DNA of 64,000 nt from Fodinicurvata sediminis DSM 21159 (GCF_000420625.1 NZ_ATVH01000011.1:62001-126000), one strand, 5' to 3'; shown: positions 37,016 to 46,333, counted from the stretch's first letter. Notes: a model not told the origin generated them from the sequence alone. Numbers and translations: made by a program.

Positions 37016-37693
37016 CTATCGACAGAATCTCCAGCGGCCCATGTCAAAGTGGAAGTGATCGTGATGATGGCGGTCCCCGTCAGGACCGATGACGCCCTGG
37101 AACAATTGACATGCACCCTGGTGGACTTCGCGAAGGAAGGCCTCCTTGCTGCCGCCTGCATTCCAGTCATCCCGGACAGTAATCGATTGACCGTCCTGTA
37201 GCTTGAAGCCTGCTATGTCTATGGCATTGGCCTGGGCATGTTCGCTGCGTGAGCCCGCTTGACGATTGTTGCGGTTGCGGCAGGCATAGGTTCCCCAATG
37301 GCTGATCCCTGCCACCGTTTGCCCGAAATGCCGCTCGGCAGCCGGTTGAAGGACCTTTTCCTCGAAAACAGAGAATGTGGCTGCCAGCTTGCAGCTGGAC
37401 TGGAATTTCCGATTCAGGCTGACTGAAGTGCGTTCGACTTGGACGCCATTGGAAATGCCGCAACCACCTTCAAGCGGGCTGTGATCCAACAGCTTTCCCT
37501 CAAGGTGGCTGAGGGAAAAGGCTGCCCTGCAAACCTGATCGTTCTGTGCAAGTTCCGCAATGGTCACACCGTTGAAGCGTTCGGTGCTTACAGGTGGCAT
37601 GTCGCGCGCTGGCTCACGTTGTGGTCCGGCGCAGGATGCCAACACCAATGCGCTCATGATGGCCAGATGGCGAAAATAAAGCCGCTTACCCAG
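37016..37693 (-). CDS. Extensin-like lipoprotein (LAS-fold zinc protein)
   Basis: Extensin-like C-terminal domain protein. Metal site SEHAQANAIDIAGF and HHHDHFHFD, as in LAS-type peptidases; probably acts on the cell wall in the periplasm. The first ATG (37657) gives only MSALVLASCAG, a lipobox with no basic n-region. An in-frame CTG at 37693 adds GKRLYFRHLAI and is preceded by GGGAGGGG, making a proper lipoprotein signal. I list the CTG start; ATG 37657 gives 213 residues. Convergent with the hydrolase. Confidence 0.75.
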   Translation of the reverse strand: MGKRLYFRHLAIMSALVLASCAGPQREPARDMPPVSTERFNGVTIAELAQNDQVCRAAFSLSHLEGKLLDHSPLEGGCGISNGVQVERTSVSLNRKFQSSCKLAATFSVFEEKVLQPAAERHFGQTVAGISHWGTYACRNRNNRQAGSRSEHAQANAIDIAGFKLQDGQSITVRDDWNAGGSKEAFLREVHQGACQLFQGVIGPDGDRHHHDHFHFDMGRWRFCR

Positions 37694-37817
37694 GAACCCC
37701 TCCCAAAAAGATCATGCTCTAAGTGGCTTTTGAAGATCCTTCTCAAATCTGCTTTGTTTTGAGGAGTCGGTGCAAGCTGTAATGCTTGTTTTCAATCCAC
37801 ACAGGTCAGGAGCATCC

Positions 37818-38246
37818 ATGAGTCAGAGCAAGATTACTCTGGAAGAGGTCGACGAGATCTCTGCTGGTTTAAGCTGGGTTACCCAACTGGGCCTGAAAGT
37901 CGAGGAAGTGGGGGAAGGCCATGCGCGTTTGCGCCTTCCCGGATCCGAGGATCTTCTGAGGCCTGGAGGAACGATCAGTGGGCCTTCCATGATGACTCTG
38001 GCCGATTATGCCATGTATATTGCTGTGCTTGGCGCGATCGGGCGAGTGGAATTGGCCGTGACGACGAACCTCAACATCAATTTTCTGCGTAAACCCGAGG
38101 TCGGGGATATCCTTGCCGACTGCCGGCTGTTGAAGTGCGGCAAACGCCTTGCTTATGGCGAAGTGATCCTGACCAGTGAGGCGCTTGGTCAGGATGAGAT
38201 CGTCGCGCACTGCACGGCCACCTACTCGATTCCGCCCCAGCGGTGA
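37818..38246 (+). CDS. PaaI-family thioesterase
   Basis: Hot-dog fold acyl-CoA thioesterase, 142 residues. ATG 37818 follows AGGAG at a 5-nt spacing. Typical PaaI features are GHARLRLPG, PGGTISGPSMMTLADYAMYIA (catalytic loop) and TTNLNINFLRKP, with LKCGKRLAYGEV. Substrate unknown. Neighbouring acyl-CoA genes (malonyl-CoA decarboxylase) suggest a role in acyl-CoA turnover. Confidence 0.92.
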   Translation: MSQSKITLEEVDEISAGLSWVTQLGLKVEEVGEGHARLRLPGSEDLLRPGGTISGPSMMTLADYAMYIAVLGAIGRVELAVTTNLNINFLRKPEVGDILADCRLLKCGKRLAYGEVILTSEALGQDEIVAHCTATYSIPPQR

Positions 38247-38428
38247 ATGCCGCCAATTTTGGCTGTCCTGCGCTCAAGCTCGTCCGGCATCTGCTTGTGA
38301 TGCTTTTATGCCTTCCTGTCTGCAGCTGTTGGTCCCTTCGCTGTTAAGACCCATCTCTGTTCATGAAGAAAACAGCAGTCAAGATCGGCCCTGACGGTCA
38401 GATCCATGGAACGAGAATGGAGCGCAAG

Positions 38429-39145
38429 ATGAGTGAAAGCACGAAGGTACTTTTTGTCGTCACATCGAATGACAAGCTGGGGGGTACAGGCAAGCCCACC
38501 GGCTTTCATTTCGAGGAACTCTCGACGCCCTACTACCTGCTGCAGGATGCGGGTTACCAGGTCGAGATCGCATCGATTCAGGCTGGCAAGGCTCCGATTG
38601 ATCCAGGTAGCCAGAAGGAGAGGGGGCAGAATGCCGCCTCTGTCGAACGCTTTCTGGATGACCAGGAAGCCATGAAGAAGATTGATGACACCAAGGCCAT
38701 CGGGAGTGTGAAGGCATACGATTATGCGGCCATCTACCTGCCCGGTGGTCATGGAACGATGTGGGATCTACCCGATAACAAGACCTTGGGGCACCTTCTG
38801 GCAGAAGGTTTCGAGCAGGGGCGTGTGATCGCCTCTATATGCCATGGTGCGGCCGGCCTGTTGGCAGCTAGGCTTTCGGATGGTGCGGCCTTGGTAAAGG
38901 GGCGTGAAGTAAACTGCTTCACTGACTCAGAAGAACGTGCCGTTGAACTGGACGAGGTTGTGCCCTTCCTTCTGGAAAGCCGGTTGCGTGAACAGGGGGC
39001 CAATTTCAGGGGCGCAGACGATTTCAAGCCGATTGTGGTGAAGGATGGCAATCTCCTGACGGGTCAGAACCCGCCGTCTGCCGAGCCTCTCGGGCGTCAA
39101 CTGGTTGATATGCTGAATGCGGCACGCAACCAGGCAGCCGAATAG
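38429..39145 (+). CDS. DJ-1/PfpI superfamily protein (Hsp31-like)
   Basis: 238 residues. Nucleophilic Cys138 in SICHGAAGLLAA, conserved YLPGGHGTMWDL and the early Glu in FHFEELSTPYYLL fit the class I glutamine-amidotransferase-like Hsp31 group (glyoxalase III or chaperone). GGAG precedes ATG 38429 by 6 nt; the ATG at 38363 adds a non-conserved tail. Followed by a strong terminator. Confidence 0.9.
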   Translation: MSESTKVLFVVTSNDKLGGTGKPTGFHFEELSTPYYLLQDAGYQVEIASIQAGKAPIDPGSQKERGQNAASVERFLDDQEAMKKIDDTKAIGSVKAYDYAAIYLPGGHGTMWDLPDNKTLGHLLAEGFEQGRVIASICHGAAGLLAARLSDGAALVKGREVNCFTDSEERAVELDEVVPFLLESRLREQGANFRGADDFKPIVVKDGNLLTGQNPPSAEPLGRQLVDMLNAARNQAAE

Positions 39146-39161
39146 CTCCTGGACACTTTTG

Positions 39162-39214
39162 CTTGACCCACCGGCCACTGCCGCAACCCAGCAGAGGTTG
39201 GTGGGTCAAGTTTT
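39162..39214 (+). terminator. Terminator after the DJ-1 family gene
   Basis: CTTGACCCACC (39162-39172) pairs perfectly with GGTGGGTCAAG (39200-39210), followed by TTTT. An inner CAACC/GGTTG pairing competes with it. Confidence 0.75.
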
Positions 39215-39216
39215 GA

Positions 39217-39230
39217 GGTATTATAATACC
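39217..39230. promoter_or_regulatory. 14-bp perfect palindrome containing TATAAT, upstream of rplM
   Basis: GGTATTATAATACC reads the same on both strands and contains a consensus -10 hexamer. No matching -35 is visible 17 nt upstream. It may be an operator overlapping a promoter. Confidence 0.4.
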
Positions 39231-39268
39231 ACTATTGTAACCTTCATGTTTTTGTGGCGTTTTTGGAA

Positions 39269-39297
39269 TTGACAAAGCCCGGAAGTGCACTTAGAAG
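39269..39297 (+). promoter_or_regulatory. Candidate promoter of rplM-rpsI
   Basis: Consensus -35 TTGACA (39269-39274), 17-nt spacer, and TAGAAG (39292-39297), 67 nt before the rplM start codon. Confidence 0.5.
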
Positions 39298-39363
39298 CCG
39301 CATTCGCAAGACAGGCGCGGCCTGTTGCATGATTATCCATCCAGTCCATCAACGAAGGCTGCC

Positions 39364-39825
39364 ATGAAGACCTACTCTGCCAAACCGGCCGAGGTCGAAA
39401 AGAAGTGGTTTGTGATCGACGCTGAAGACATTGTCCTGGGGCGGCTTGCAAGCCGTGTGGCCAATATTCTTCGCGGCAAGCACAAGGCGATCTACACACC
39501 ACACGTCGACACCGGCGACCATGTTATCGTCATCAATGCCGAGAAGGTAAAACTTACCGGCAGGAAATACAGCGACCGCCGCTTCTATTGGCATACCGGC
39601 CATCCGGGCGGGATTAAGGATCGCACCATGGGAGAGACCCTGGAAGGGCGCTTTCCGGAGCGCGTGATCTACAAGGCGGTTGAGCGCATGGTTCCAAGTG
39701 GACCGCTCGGTCGCGAGCAGCTTCGCAAGCTGCGTGTCTATGCCGGAACCGAGCATCCCCACGAGGCCCAGCAGCCAGAAGTGCTCGACATTGCGGCGAT
39801 GAATTCCAAGAACAAGAGGGTCTGA
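39364..39825 (+). CDS. rplM: 50S ribosomal protein L13
   Basis: Early-assembly 23S rRNA-binding protein, 153 residues. Contains [32 protein letters not shown], and [23 protein letters not shown] 39364 is the family start; the frame from 39325 adds an unrelated tail. rpsI starts 4 nt downstream, the usual pair. Confidence 0.98.
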   Translation: MKTYSAKPAEVEKKWFVIDAEDIVLGRLASRVANILRGKHKAIYTPHVDTGDHVIVINAEKVKLTGRKYSDRRFYWHTGHPGGIKDRTMGETLEGRFPERVIYKAVERMVPSGPLGREQLRKLRVYAGTEHPHEAQQPEVLDIAAMNSKNKRV

Positions 39826-39829
39826 TCCC

Positions 39830-40315
39830 ATGGCTGAAGAAACCCAGACCTTGACCTCACTGGATCAATTGAGCGAAGGCGCTCCTGCAGCCGTGGAAGA
39901 GGTTCAGGCCGAGCCGAAGATTGATGCTCAGGGCCGTTCCTATGCTACTGGCCGACGCAAGAATGCGATTGCCCGTGTATGGATCAAGCCGGGCACCGGC
40001 AAGATCACGGTCAACAAGCGCCCCGTGGAAACTTATTTCGCACGTCCGGTCCTGCGCATGCTCCTGAATCAGCCTTTCCAGGTGACGGATCGCTTGGGGC
40101 AGTTCGATGTGGTCTGCACAGTTGTTGGTGGTGGCCTTTCCGGTCAAGCAGGTGCTGTGCGCCACGGTATTTCCCGGGCCCTGACCTACTACGAACCCGG
40201 GCTGCGTGGCATACTGAAGCAGGGTGGCTTCCTGACCCGTGACAGTCGTGAGGTCGAGCGCAAAAAGTACGGCCGTGCCAAGGCACGCCGCAGCTTCCAG
40301 TTCTCCAAGCGCTGA
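39830..40315 (+). CDS. rpsI: 30S ribosomal protein S9
   Basis: 161 residues. The S9 core begins at [22 protein letters not shown]; an N-terminal acidic extension of about 40 residues precedes it, as in other alphaproteobacteria. The C-terminus ends in [11 protein letters not shown], reaching into the P site. Confidence 0.98.
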   Translation: MAEETQTLTSLDQLSEGAPAAVEEVQAEPKIDAQGRSYATGRRKNAIARVWIKPGTGKITVNKRPVETYFARPVLRMLLNQPFQVTDRLGQFDVVCTVVGGGLSGQAGAVRHGISRALTYYEPGLRGILKQGGFLTRDSREVERKKYGRAKARRSFQFSKR

Positions 40316-40357
40316 GGCCGTCCCGTTCCGGCTGTTGCCGGAAACAAGCGGAACACG

Positions 40358-40387
40358 AAAGGGCGGCCCCAAGTGGCCGCTCTTTTT
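40358..40387 (+). terminator. Terminator after rpsI
   Basis: AAAGGGCGGCC (40358-40368) pairs with GGCCGCTCTTT (40375-40385), one G-T wobble, followed by a T run. Confidence 0.85.
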
Positions 40388-40418
40388 CATTCACAGATAA
40401 GAGCAGGACCATAATATC

Positions 40419-41462
40419 ATGAGGGATATTGTTCGTGCCGGCATCCTGGGCGCCAGTGGGTACACAGGTGCCGATCTGGTTCGCCTGCTGTCTACGCATA
40501 CGGGCGTCTCCATTGACCTGATGACCGCCAATTCCCACGCCGGGAAGCCCATGGCCGAAGTCTACCCCCACCTTGGAGGCCTGGACCTACCAGACCTGGT
40601 CAAGTGGGAGGATGCCGACTGGAGCAACCTGGACGTGGTCTTCTGCGGCTTGCCGCATGGCACGACACAGGACATCATTGCCACGCTTCCTGATAAGGTG
40701 AAGGTCGTCGACCTGTCCGCCGATTTCCGTCTGAGAAATCCCGAGACCTATGCCGAATGGTATGGACACGAACACCGTGCACCGCATCTCCAGGATTCTG
40801 CCGTCTATGGCTTGAGTGAGTTGAACCGGGAAGACATCCATCGTGCCCGGCTGGTCGCGTGCCCCGGTTGCTACCCGACGGCCGTGCTGCTGGCCCTTGT
40901 GCCTTTGGCGCAAAGGCGTGCAATACGTTCCGAAGACCTGATCGTCGATGCCAAGTCCGGAGCGACCGGGGCCGGTCGCGCGGTCAAGGAAGCCACCCTG
41001 TTTTGTGAAGTGGCGGAGGGATTGCATCCCTACAGCGTCTCCAGGCATCGCCATTCTCCCGAAATCGAACAGGAGGTGGGGGCGGCATTCGGAACTGCCG
41101 TGAACGTGAACTTCACGCCACATCTGGTTCCGATGAACCGGGGGGAACTGGTCACCTGTTATGTGAAGCTGGAAGAGGGGATAAAGGTTTCCGACCTACG
41201 GGCCGCGCTGGACGAACAGTATCGTGACGAACCCTTCGTTCGTGTCCTTCCGGAAGGCGCCGTGCCAGCAACGCGCCATGTGCGGGGATCGAACTTCTGC
41301 TTGATCGGTGTATTTGCCGACCGCATTCCGGGACGTGCCATTGTCATTGCCACGATCGACAATCTGGTGAAGGGTTCCAGCGGGCAGGCGATCCAGAACA
41401 TGAACCTGATGTTTGGTTTGCCGGAGAGCATGGGCCTGGAGCAGCAGCCACTGTTCCCCTGA
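40419..41462 (+). CDS. argC: N-acetyl-gamma-glutamyl-phosphate reductase
   Basis: Third step of arginine synthesis, NADPH-dependent reduction of N-acetylglutamyl phosphate. 347 residues. NADP-binding GILGASGYTGADLVRLL, catalytic Cys151 in VACPGCYPTAVLL and the KSGATGAGR/HRHSPEIEQ blocks are present. Follows rplM-rpsI as in many alphaproteobacteria. Confidence 0.97.
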   Translation: MRDIVRAGILGASGYTGADLVRLLSTHTGVSIDLMTANSHAGKPMAEVYPHLGGLDLPDLVKWEDADWSNLDVVFCGLPHGTTQDIIATLPDKVKVVDLSADFRLRNPETYAEWYGHEHRAPHLQDSAVYGLSELNREDIHRARLVACPGCYPTAVLLALVPLAQRRAIRSEDLIVDAKSGATGAGRAVKEATLFCEVAEGLHPYSVSRHRHSPEIEQEVGAAFGTAVNVNFTPHLVPMNRGELVTCYVKLEEGIKVSDLRAALDEQYRDEPFVRVLPEGAVPATRHVRGSNFCLIGVFADRIPGRAIVIATIDNLVKGSSGQAIQNMNLMFGLPESMGLEQQPLFP

Positions 41463-41499
41463 CCTGATTTTATTGCTTGTGAAAAGGATGGAGTGATCA

Positions 41500-42042
41500 A
41501 TGGCAACCATCATCCCTTATAGGGGCATGAGTCCCCGTATAGACCCCGATGCTTTCGTTGCAGAGACCGCGGTTATCATTGGAGATGTCGAAATCGGTCC
41601 TGGTTCGTCCATTTGGTATGGCTGCGTCCTGCGGGGTGACGTCAATGCCATTCGTGTGGGGCGCAATACGAACGTGCAGGACGGCACGATCGTTCACTGC
41701 AACCATGATCCGGATGGCGATTACCGGCAAACCGGCGGCGGCATGCCAACGCATATCGGGGACAATATCACCATTGGCCACATGGCCCTGATCCATGCCT
41801 GCAAGCTGGAGAGTGACTGCTTCATTGGCATGCGTTCAGTTGTCATGGATGATGCCGTGGTGGAAAGCCACGCCATGGTTGCCGCCGGTGCCGTCGTGAC
41901 GCCAGGCAAGCGCGTTCCGGCCAACGAGTTGTGGGCTGGGACACCTGCCAAACTCCAGCGCCAATTGCGTAAGGAGGAACTGGAGTATTTCGGCTATTCG
42001 GCCGATCAGTACGCCAAACTTGCCGCGAGTTATCGCACCTGA
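41500..42042 (+). CDS. Gamma-class carbonic anhydrase-like hexapeptide protein
   Basis: Left-handed beta-helix trimer, 180 residues, with hexapeptide-repeat sequence. Candidate zinc histidines are in DGTIVHCNHDP, IGHMALIHACKL. Relatives are active CAs, complex I gamma-CA subunits or the YrdA group of unclear activity. Located 37 nt after argC. Confidence 0.9.
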   Translation: MATIIPYRGMSPRIDPDAFVAETAVIIGDVEIGPGSSIWYGCVLRGDVNAIRVGRNTNVQDGTIVHCNHDPDGDYRQTGGGMPTHIGDNITIGHMALIHACKLESDCFIGMRSVVMDDAVVESHAMVAAGAVVTPGKRVPANELWAGTPAKLQRQLRKEELEYFGYSADQYAKLAASYRT

Positions 42043-42113
42043 TTTCATGCACTCGTTAACCGATTGCAAAGACCTGACGCCCTATAATCGGTCGAATAGG
42101 AAGATCCAACCGG

Positions 42114-42914
42114 GTGTCAGGTATGACAGAGGTCAAGGAACGTACGGCAAGAACGATCGCAGCCGATGGATTGGCTGCTCACAAGAGTGAGTTTCTGGCG
42201 GACGGGCTGGACGAAATCACGGCCATCGTCCGCGAAATTGGCAAGGTGAATGGCGGTGAGGGATCTCTGCGATCCGTTCTTGAACGTGCTCACCGTCTAT
42301 CACTCGACCTGAAGGGCAGAGCGGGTAGCCTGAACCTTTCGCTGCTGAGCATTGCTGCGCATCGTCTGGAAGATTACCTGGAAGCCGTGGACGAGCCCTA
42401 CGAACGGCATCTCAACGATATCGAGATCTATCTGGACGTCCTCACGGAACTTTTGGAAAACCAGGGCATTGGAGGGGAAAGTGCGGCGCATCTTGTTCGC
42501 CGCCTGCCACCGCGGCGTGGCTTTGATGCCGAAAACATTGCCGTTTGCGAGATCGAGGTTCTGCTCGTCATGGATCGCGGGGTTGTGCGGCGCATGATCG
42601 AGCGCGAAATTGCTGAATGCGGTTATCGCGTCACAGCCGTATCGACACCTTTCCAGGCCCTGGAGATGATCGTCAGAACCCAGCCCGACCTCGTGATCCT
42701 TTCGGCCGTTCTGGCGGATCTTACAGGTGTGGACCTGGCCGCTGGCCTGAAGGCAATGCCGCAGACTCGCAACACCGGAATGGCCTTGATCACTTCGTAT
42801 GATCGAGATCACGAAAGTCTGAAGTACCTGCCGCCGACAGTCCCGATCATACGCAAGGGCAATTCCTTTGCGGATGATCTGACCACAGCACTGAGCGATC
42901 AGTTCATTATCTAA
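42114..42914 (+). CDS. Hpt-like plus degenerate receiver-domain protein
   Basis: 266 residues. The N-terminal half resembles an Hpt four-helix bundle (AHRLSLDLKGRAGSLNLSLLSIAAHRLEDYLEA) but without a clear phospho-His motif. The C-terminal half (from about residue 145) is receiver-like: EIEVLLVMDRGVVRRMIEREIAECGY, TQPDLVILSAVLADLTGVDLAA, and PIIRKGNSF. The Ser of ILSAVLAD stands where the phospho-acceptor Asp is expected. No output domain. GTG 42114 follows AGGAAG with 9-nt spacing; ATG 42123 is the alternative. Confidence 0.65.
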   Translation: MSGMTEVKERTARTIAADGLAAHKSEFLADGLDEITAIVREIGKVNGGEGSLRSVLERAHRLSLDLKGRAGSLNLSLLSIAAHRLEDYLEAVDEPYERHLNDIEIYLDVLTELLENQGIGGESAAHLVRRLPPRRGFDAENIAVCEIEVLLVMDRGVVRRMIEREIAECGYRVTAVSTPFQALEMIVRTQPDLVILSAVLADLTGVDLAAGLKAMPQTRNTGMALITSYDRDHESLKYLPPTVPIIRKGNSFADDLTTALSDQFII

Positions 42915-42927
42915 GCAAGTTCAGGCA

Positions 42928-43473
42928 TCACGGTGCGCCCAGACTGCCCACAAGGGAGCCAAAGGGTCCGAGCCTTTCTCCTATGGCTTGCCAGTCCGTT
43001 GCCTGCTTGTCTTTCAGAATGTCGGGCAATGGGCGCTGGTCCACCTGTATGTCAGCCAGAAGTTCGTTGCGCGTGATCGTGCCACTGTCATCCTCGTCAT
43101 AACTCTGGATCAGGTCATCCAGATCCAGGGAATTGGCAATGGAGCGCGCGATGGACAACTTTGTCCTGTCTTTCCCCGACAAGCCATCCGCCTTCCATTC
43201 CGCCCAGGCATTCATGTCAGAACGCAGGTCCTTCAGTTCTATCCTGTCCAGCTGATCATCACCGTTCCGGTCCGCATAATTCCAGCCATGATCTATGCAT
43301 TCCTCGGCCGGGGCTTCTTCGCAGAGCCATCCGCCCGTTTGGACCATTTCATCGAAAGCGATCGGGTCATTTGCAAAGGCCACGAAAGGCAGGAAAGTGG
43401 CCAGAGTAAAAGCCATACTGGTGCCCAGGGGACGCCAGTATGGCCAGCAGTTAATGTGCCTTGACGCGAACAT
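42928..43473 (-). CDS. Secreted EF-hand protein
   Basis: About 181 residues with an N-terminal signal-like segment (SMAFTLATFLPFVAFAND) and two EF-hand loops: DRNGDDQLDRIEL and DEDDSGTITRNEL. Probably a periplasmic calcium-binding protein of unknown role. Lies just after phaC on the same strand, overlapping its end by 23 nt if the start at 43473 is used; ATG 43416 is an alternative that avoids overlap. Confidence 0.7.
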   Translation of the reverse strand: MFASRHINCWPYWRPLGTSMAFTLATFLPFVAFANDPIAFDEMVQTGGWLCEEAPAEECIDHGWNYADRNGDDQLDRIELKDLRSDMNAWAEWKADGLSGKDRTKLSIARSIANSLDLDDLIQSYDEDDSGTITRNELLADIQVDQRPLPDILKDKQATDWQAIGERLGPFGSLVGSLGAP

Positions 43474-45271
43474 AGGATCCTGGTGCCTCCTCAATGGGCT
43501 TCAGCTTTCCGTCGCCTGGTTTCCGCGCAGGCGTTTTCTTCGGGCCACTCTTGCGTGCTATCCACCTGTACCATTCCGGCCACCAGGACCCCGGATGCTC
43601 CTCGGCATTCTTCAGCCAGGTGTCCGGGTCCTTGGGATTGCGGCTGTTGGTCCAGTAACAGTACTTTCCGGAAGACGGCGGATTTATGACACCAGCAATG
43701 TGTCCTGAAGCGGCCAGAACGAATTTGACCGATCCCTTGGCATACTGGGTCAGGGCATAGGTGCCTTTCCAAGGGGCAATGTGGTCCTCTTTCGCAGACA
43801 GCATGAAACTGGGTGTCTCGATCTTGCGCAGGTCGATGGGTACCCCCTTCAATGTAATGCCCCCCGGCTCGATCAGCTTATTCTCCTGGTACATGCGTCG
43901 CAGGTAGAAGGAATGCATGGCTGCCGGCATGCGCGTTGAGTCGCTGTTCCAGTACAAGAGGTCGAAGGGGAAGGGATCCTTGCCAAGCAGGTAGTTGTTC
44001 ACGACGAACGACCATATCAGGTCATTGGCGCGCAACATGTTGAAGGTGGTCGCCATGGCAGAGCCTTCCAGGTAGCCCTGCTTTTCCATCTTCTCTTCCA
44101 GCGCACTGATTTGGGTTTCGTCTATGAATACACCCAATTCACCGGCTTCCGAAAAGTCGGTCATGGCCGTGAAGAAAGTAGCCGACTTGATATGCGCTGG
44201 GTCGGGTCCGGGATCCTGAGGCTTCTTTGCATAAAGATAGGCAAGGGCGGACGCGAGCATGGTTCCTCCCAAGCAATAGCCGATGACATTCACATCCTGT
44301 TCGCCAGTTGCCTGGGTAACTGCATCATACGCTTCGAAGAAGCCTTGGCTCATGTAGTCCTCGAAGCTCTTCTGCGCCAGCTTCTCGTCAGGATTGACCC
44401 ATGAGATAACGAATACGGTCAGACCTTGTTCCGTGGCCCACTTCACGAAGGAATTCTTCTCGCGCAGGTCTAGGATATAGTACTTGTTGATCCAGGGTGG
44501 GATGATCAGGAGCGGCACCTTGTGGACAGTCTCGGTCGTCGGCTCGTATTGGATCAGCTGCATCAATTCGTTCTGGTAGACGACTTTCCCTGGCGTGATG
44601 GCTATGTTGTCGCCCACTTCGAAGGCATCGTGGTCGGTCATGCTGATCTTCAGCTGGCCTTTGCCGCGTTCCAGGTCGTCCAGCAGGTTCTGCAGTCCGT
44701 TCACAAGATTCTCGCCGCCGCTTTCCAGTGTGGCGCGCAGCACCTGGGGATTTGTCATCAGGAAGTTGCTTGGAGCCAGGGCGTCGACAAACTGCTTTGT
44801 GTAGAAATCGACTTTCTGGACTGTCTTGTCATCGAGTCCCTCGACCTCACGGACCTGATCCTGGATCCAGCGCGCGGTGAGCAGATAGGACTGCTTGATG
44901 AAATCGAAGAGCTGGTTGTCCTCCCATGCTTCATCCTTGAAACGCCTGTCTCCCCGCTCGGGGGTCACAATCGGCTCGCTTTCCTGACCCATCATTCTCT
45001 GGGCCGTGACATGCCAAAGCTGCATATACTGCTGCCAGAGTTCCATCTGCGCTTCGGCAAGCTTGCCAGGATCCGACATCATGCGTGCTGTCATGTCGAA
45101 GAAGGCTTGGCCAATGTTTAGCGGATCGATCTGAGAGTTTGGTGTCTGTTCAGCCTGACGCTGCAGGAAATCGTTCACCAGTTTGCTGCTGCGCTCGGCA
45201 ATCTCTGCCATGTTTTTGTTCATCTCTATCGGATCGGGTAGCTTGACCTGATCCTCCGTCTGTTCGGTCAT
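43451..45271 (-). CDS. phaC: Class I polyhydroxyalkanoate synthase
   Basis: Polymerises 3-hydroxyacyl-CoA into PHA storage granules. 606 residues with the N-terminal PhaC domain, the lipase-like box GYCLGG carrying catalytic Cys333, and late catalytic region FMLSAKEDHIAPWKG and SGHIAGVINPP. Length and form are of the class I type. Starts at ATG 45271, preceded by GGAGG on the minus strand. No phaA, phaB or phasin genes are adjacent. Confidence 0.96.
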   Translation of the reverse strand: MTEQTEDQVKLPDPIEMNKNMAEIAERSSKLVNDFLQRQAEQTPNSQIDPLNIGQAFFDMTARMMSDPGKLAEAQMELWQQYMQLWHVTAQRMMGQESEPIVTPERGDRRFKDEAWEDNQLFDFIKQSYLLTARWIQDQVREVEGLDDKTVQKVDFYTKQFVDALAPSNFLMTNPQVLRATLESGGENLVNGLQNLLDDLERGKGQLKISMTDHDAFEVGDNIAITPGKVVYQNELMQLIQYEPTTETVHKVPLLIIPPWINKYYILDLREKNSFVKWATEQGLTVFVISWVNPDEKLAQKSFEDYMSQGFFEAYDAVTQATGEQDVNVIGYCLGGTMLASALAYLYAKKPQDPGPDPAHIKSATFFTAMTDFSEAGELGVFIDETQISALEEKMEKQGYLEGSAMATTFNMLRANDLIWSFVVNNYLLGKDPFPFDLLYWNSDSTRMPAAMHSFYLRRMYQENKLIEPGGITLKGVPIDLRKIETPSFMLSAKEDHIAPWKGTYALTQYAKGSVKFVLAASGHIAGVINPPSSGKYCYWTNSRNPKDPDTWLKNAEEHPGSWWPEWYRWIARKSGPKKTPARKPGDGKLKPIEEAPGSYVRVKAH

Positions 45272-45433
45272 GCTGTGGCCTCCTTGATCGTTACCGGATT
45301 ACCTGAGCCATAAATGTGTACGAGTAGGCGCCAAGGCCAGGAATGATTTTTGCGACTCACCTTGCTCTTACCTGTTCATCAGGGTAACAAATTCCTAAGG
45401 TTTTGCAGGCGCCCGCAAAGAACAGGAGCTGAC

Positions 45434-46333
45434 ATGCGTCGAGACAATGCAGATTCCCTGACGCAGGGCCTTTCAGTCAGGATGCCGACTATCCTGGCCG
45501 GGACTTTCTTCAAAAAGCTGCCCTTGTTTGCAAGCCTGCCACTTCTTGTAGCCTGCAACAGTCTTGAACCCACTTACAACGAGTTCTTCGGGGAAGAGCC
45601 CATGCCGGAAAGGGTTCAAGTCGATGAACAGGAACTTGAAGGCGGCAGTACGCCAAACCTGTCGACAGTTCCCATGCAACGTCCCTCGCCAACACCCGCG
45701 GAGGAGCGTGAACGTCTGCGGCGCAGCCTGCAGGACGACCACAGTCGCACCACCCAACAGCAGCAAGAGCCGGCCGAGGAACTGGATGCCCCCAGCGGTG
45801 AACGTACTGATGGTGACGACCGTACATCACTGCTGGATGAAACGGCGCAGAGCTACCTGGCTATTGCGACAGAAAATGAAGGGGCTTTGTTCACCGGTCT
45901 GCAGTTGGCCCAGATCACGATCAACCAGGATGTTGTCTCTGACAGCGGGACTTACAACCCTTCCTATTCTGCCGGGAATAGGGAACTGGCCGGCGTGATC
46001 TACTTCCGGCATGGTTCGAATGCCTTGGACAGTCGCGACAGGGGAATCATTTCCGAGATTGCGCGTGTTGCAGAACGTCGGGGCGCAAGTGTCCAGGTGG
46101 TTGGCCATGCCTCGGCACATACTCCGACCATGGATCAGGAGCGTTTTGAACGCGTTAACCAGGCCATGTCCCGACAGCGAGCTGAAGCTGTGGTTGATGC
46201 CTTGCGGCAGGCAGGCCTGGAACAGGGGCGTATACGGATGGAGGCGCTGGGTGTGAGCGGGCGCGTTTATGCGGAATTCATGCCGACCGGTGAAGCCGGC
46301 AACAGAAGGGTGGAGATTTTCCTTCTGTATTGA
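45434..46333 (+). CDS. OmpA-family lipoprotein
   Basis: 299 residues. Lipobox LPLLVACN gives lipid-modified Cys after a signal peptide of about 36 residues; a long Pro/Glu/Gln-rich linker follows, then an OmpA_C peptidoglycan-binding domain (IYFRHGSNALDSRD, VQVVGHASAHT, RRVEIFLLY). Anchors the outer membrane to peptidoglycan. AGGAG lies 6 nt before ATG 45434. Divergent from phaC. Confidence 0.88.
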   Translation: MRRDNADSLTQGLSVRMPTILAGTFFKKLPLFASLPLLVACNSLEPTYNEFFGEEPMPERVQVDEQELEGGSTPNLSTVPMQRPSPTPAEERERLRRSLQDDHSRTTQQQQEPAEELDAPSGERTDGDDRTSLLDETAQSYLAIATENEGALFTGLQLAQITINQDVVSDSGTYNPSYSAGNRELAGVIYFRHGSNALDSRDRGIISEIARVAERRGASVQVVGHASAHTPTMDQERFERVNQAMSRQRAEAVVDALRQAGLEQGRIRMEALGVSGRVYAEFMPTGEAGNRRVEIFLLY

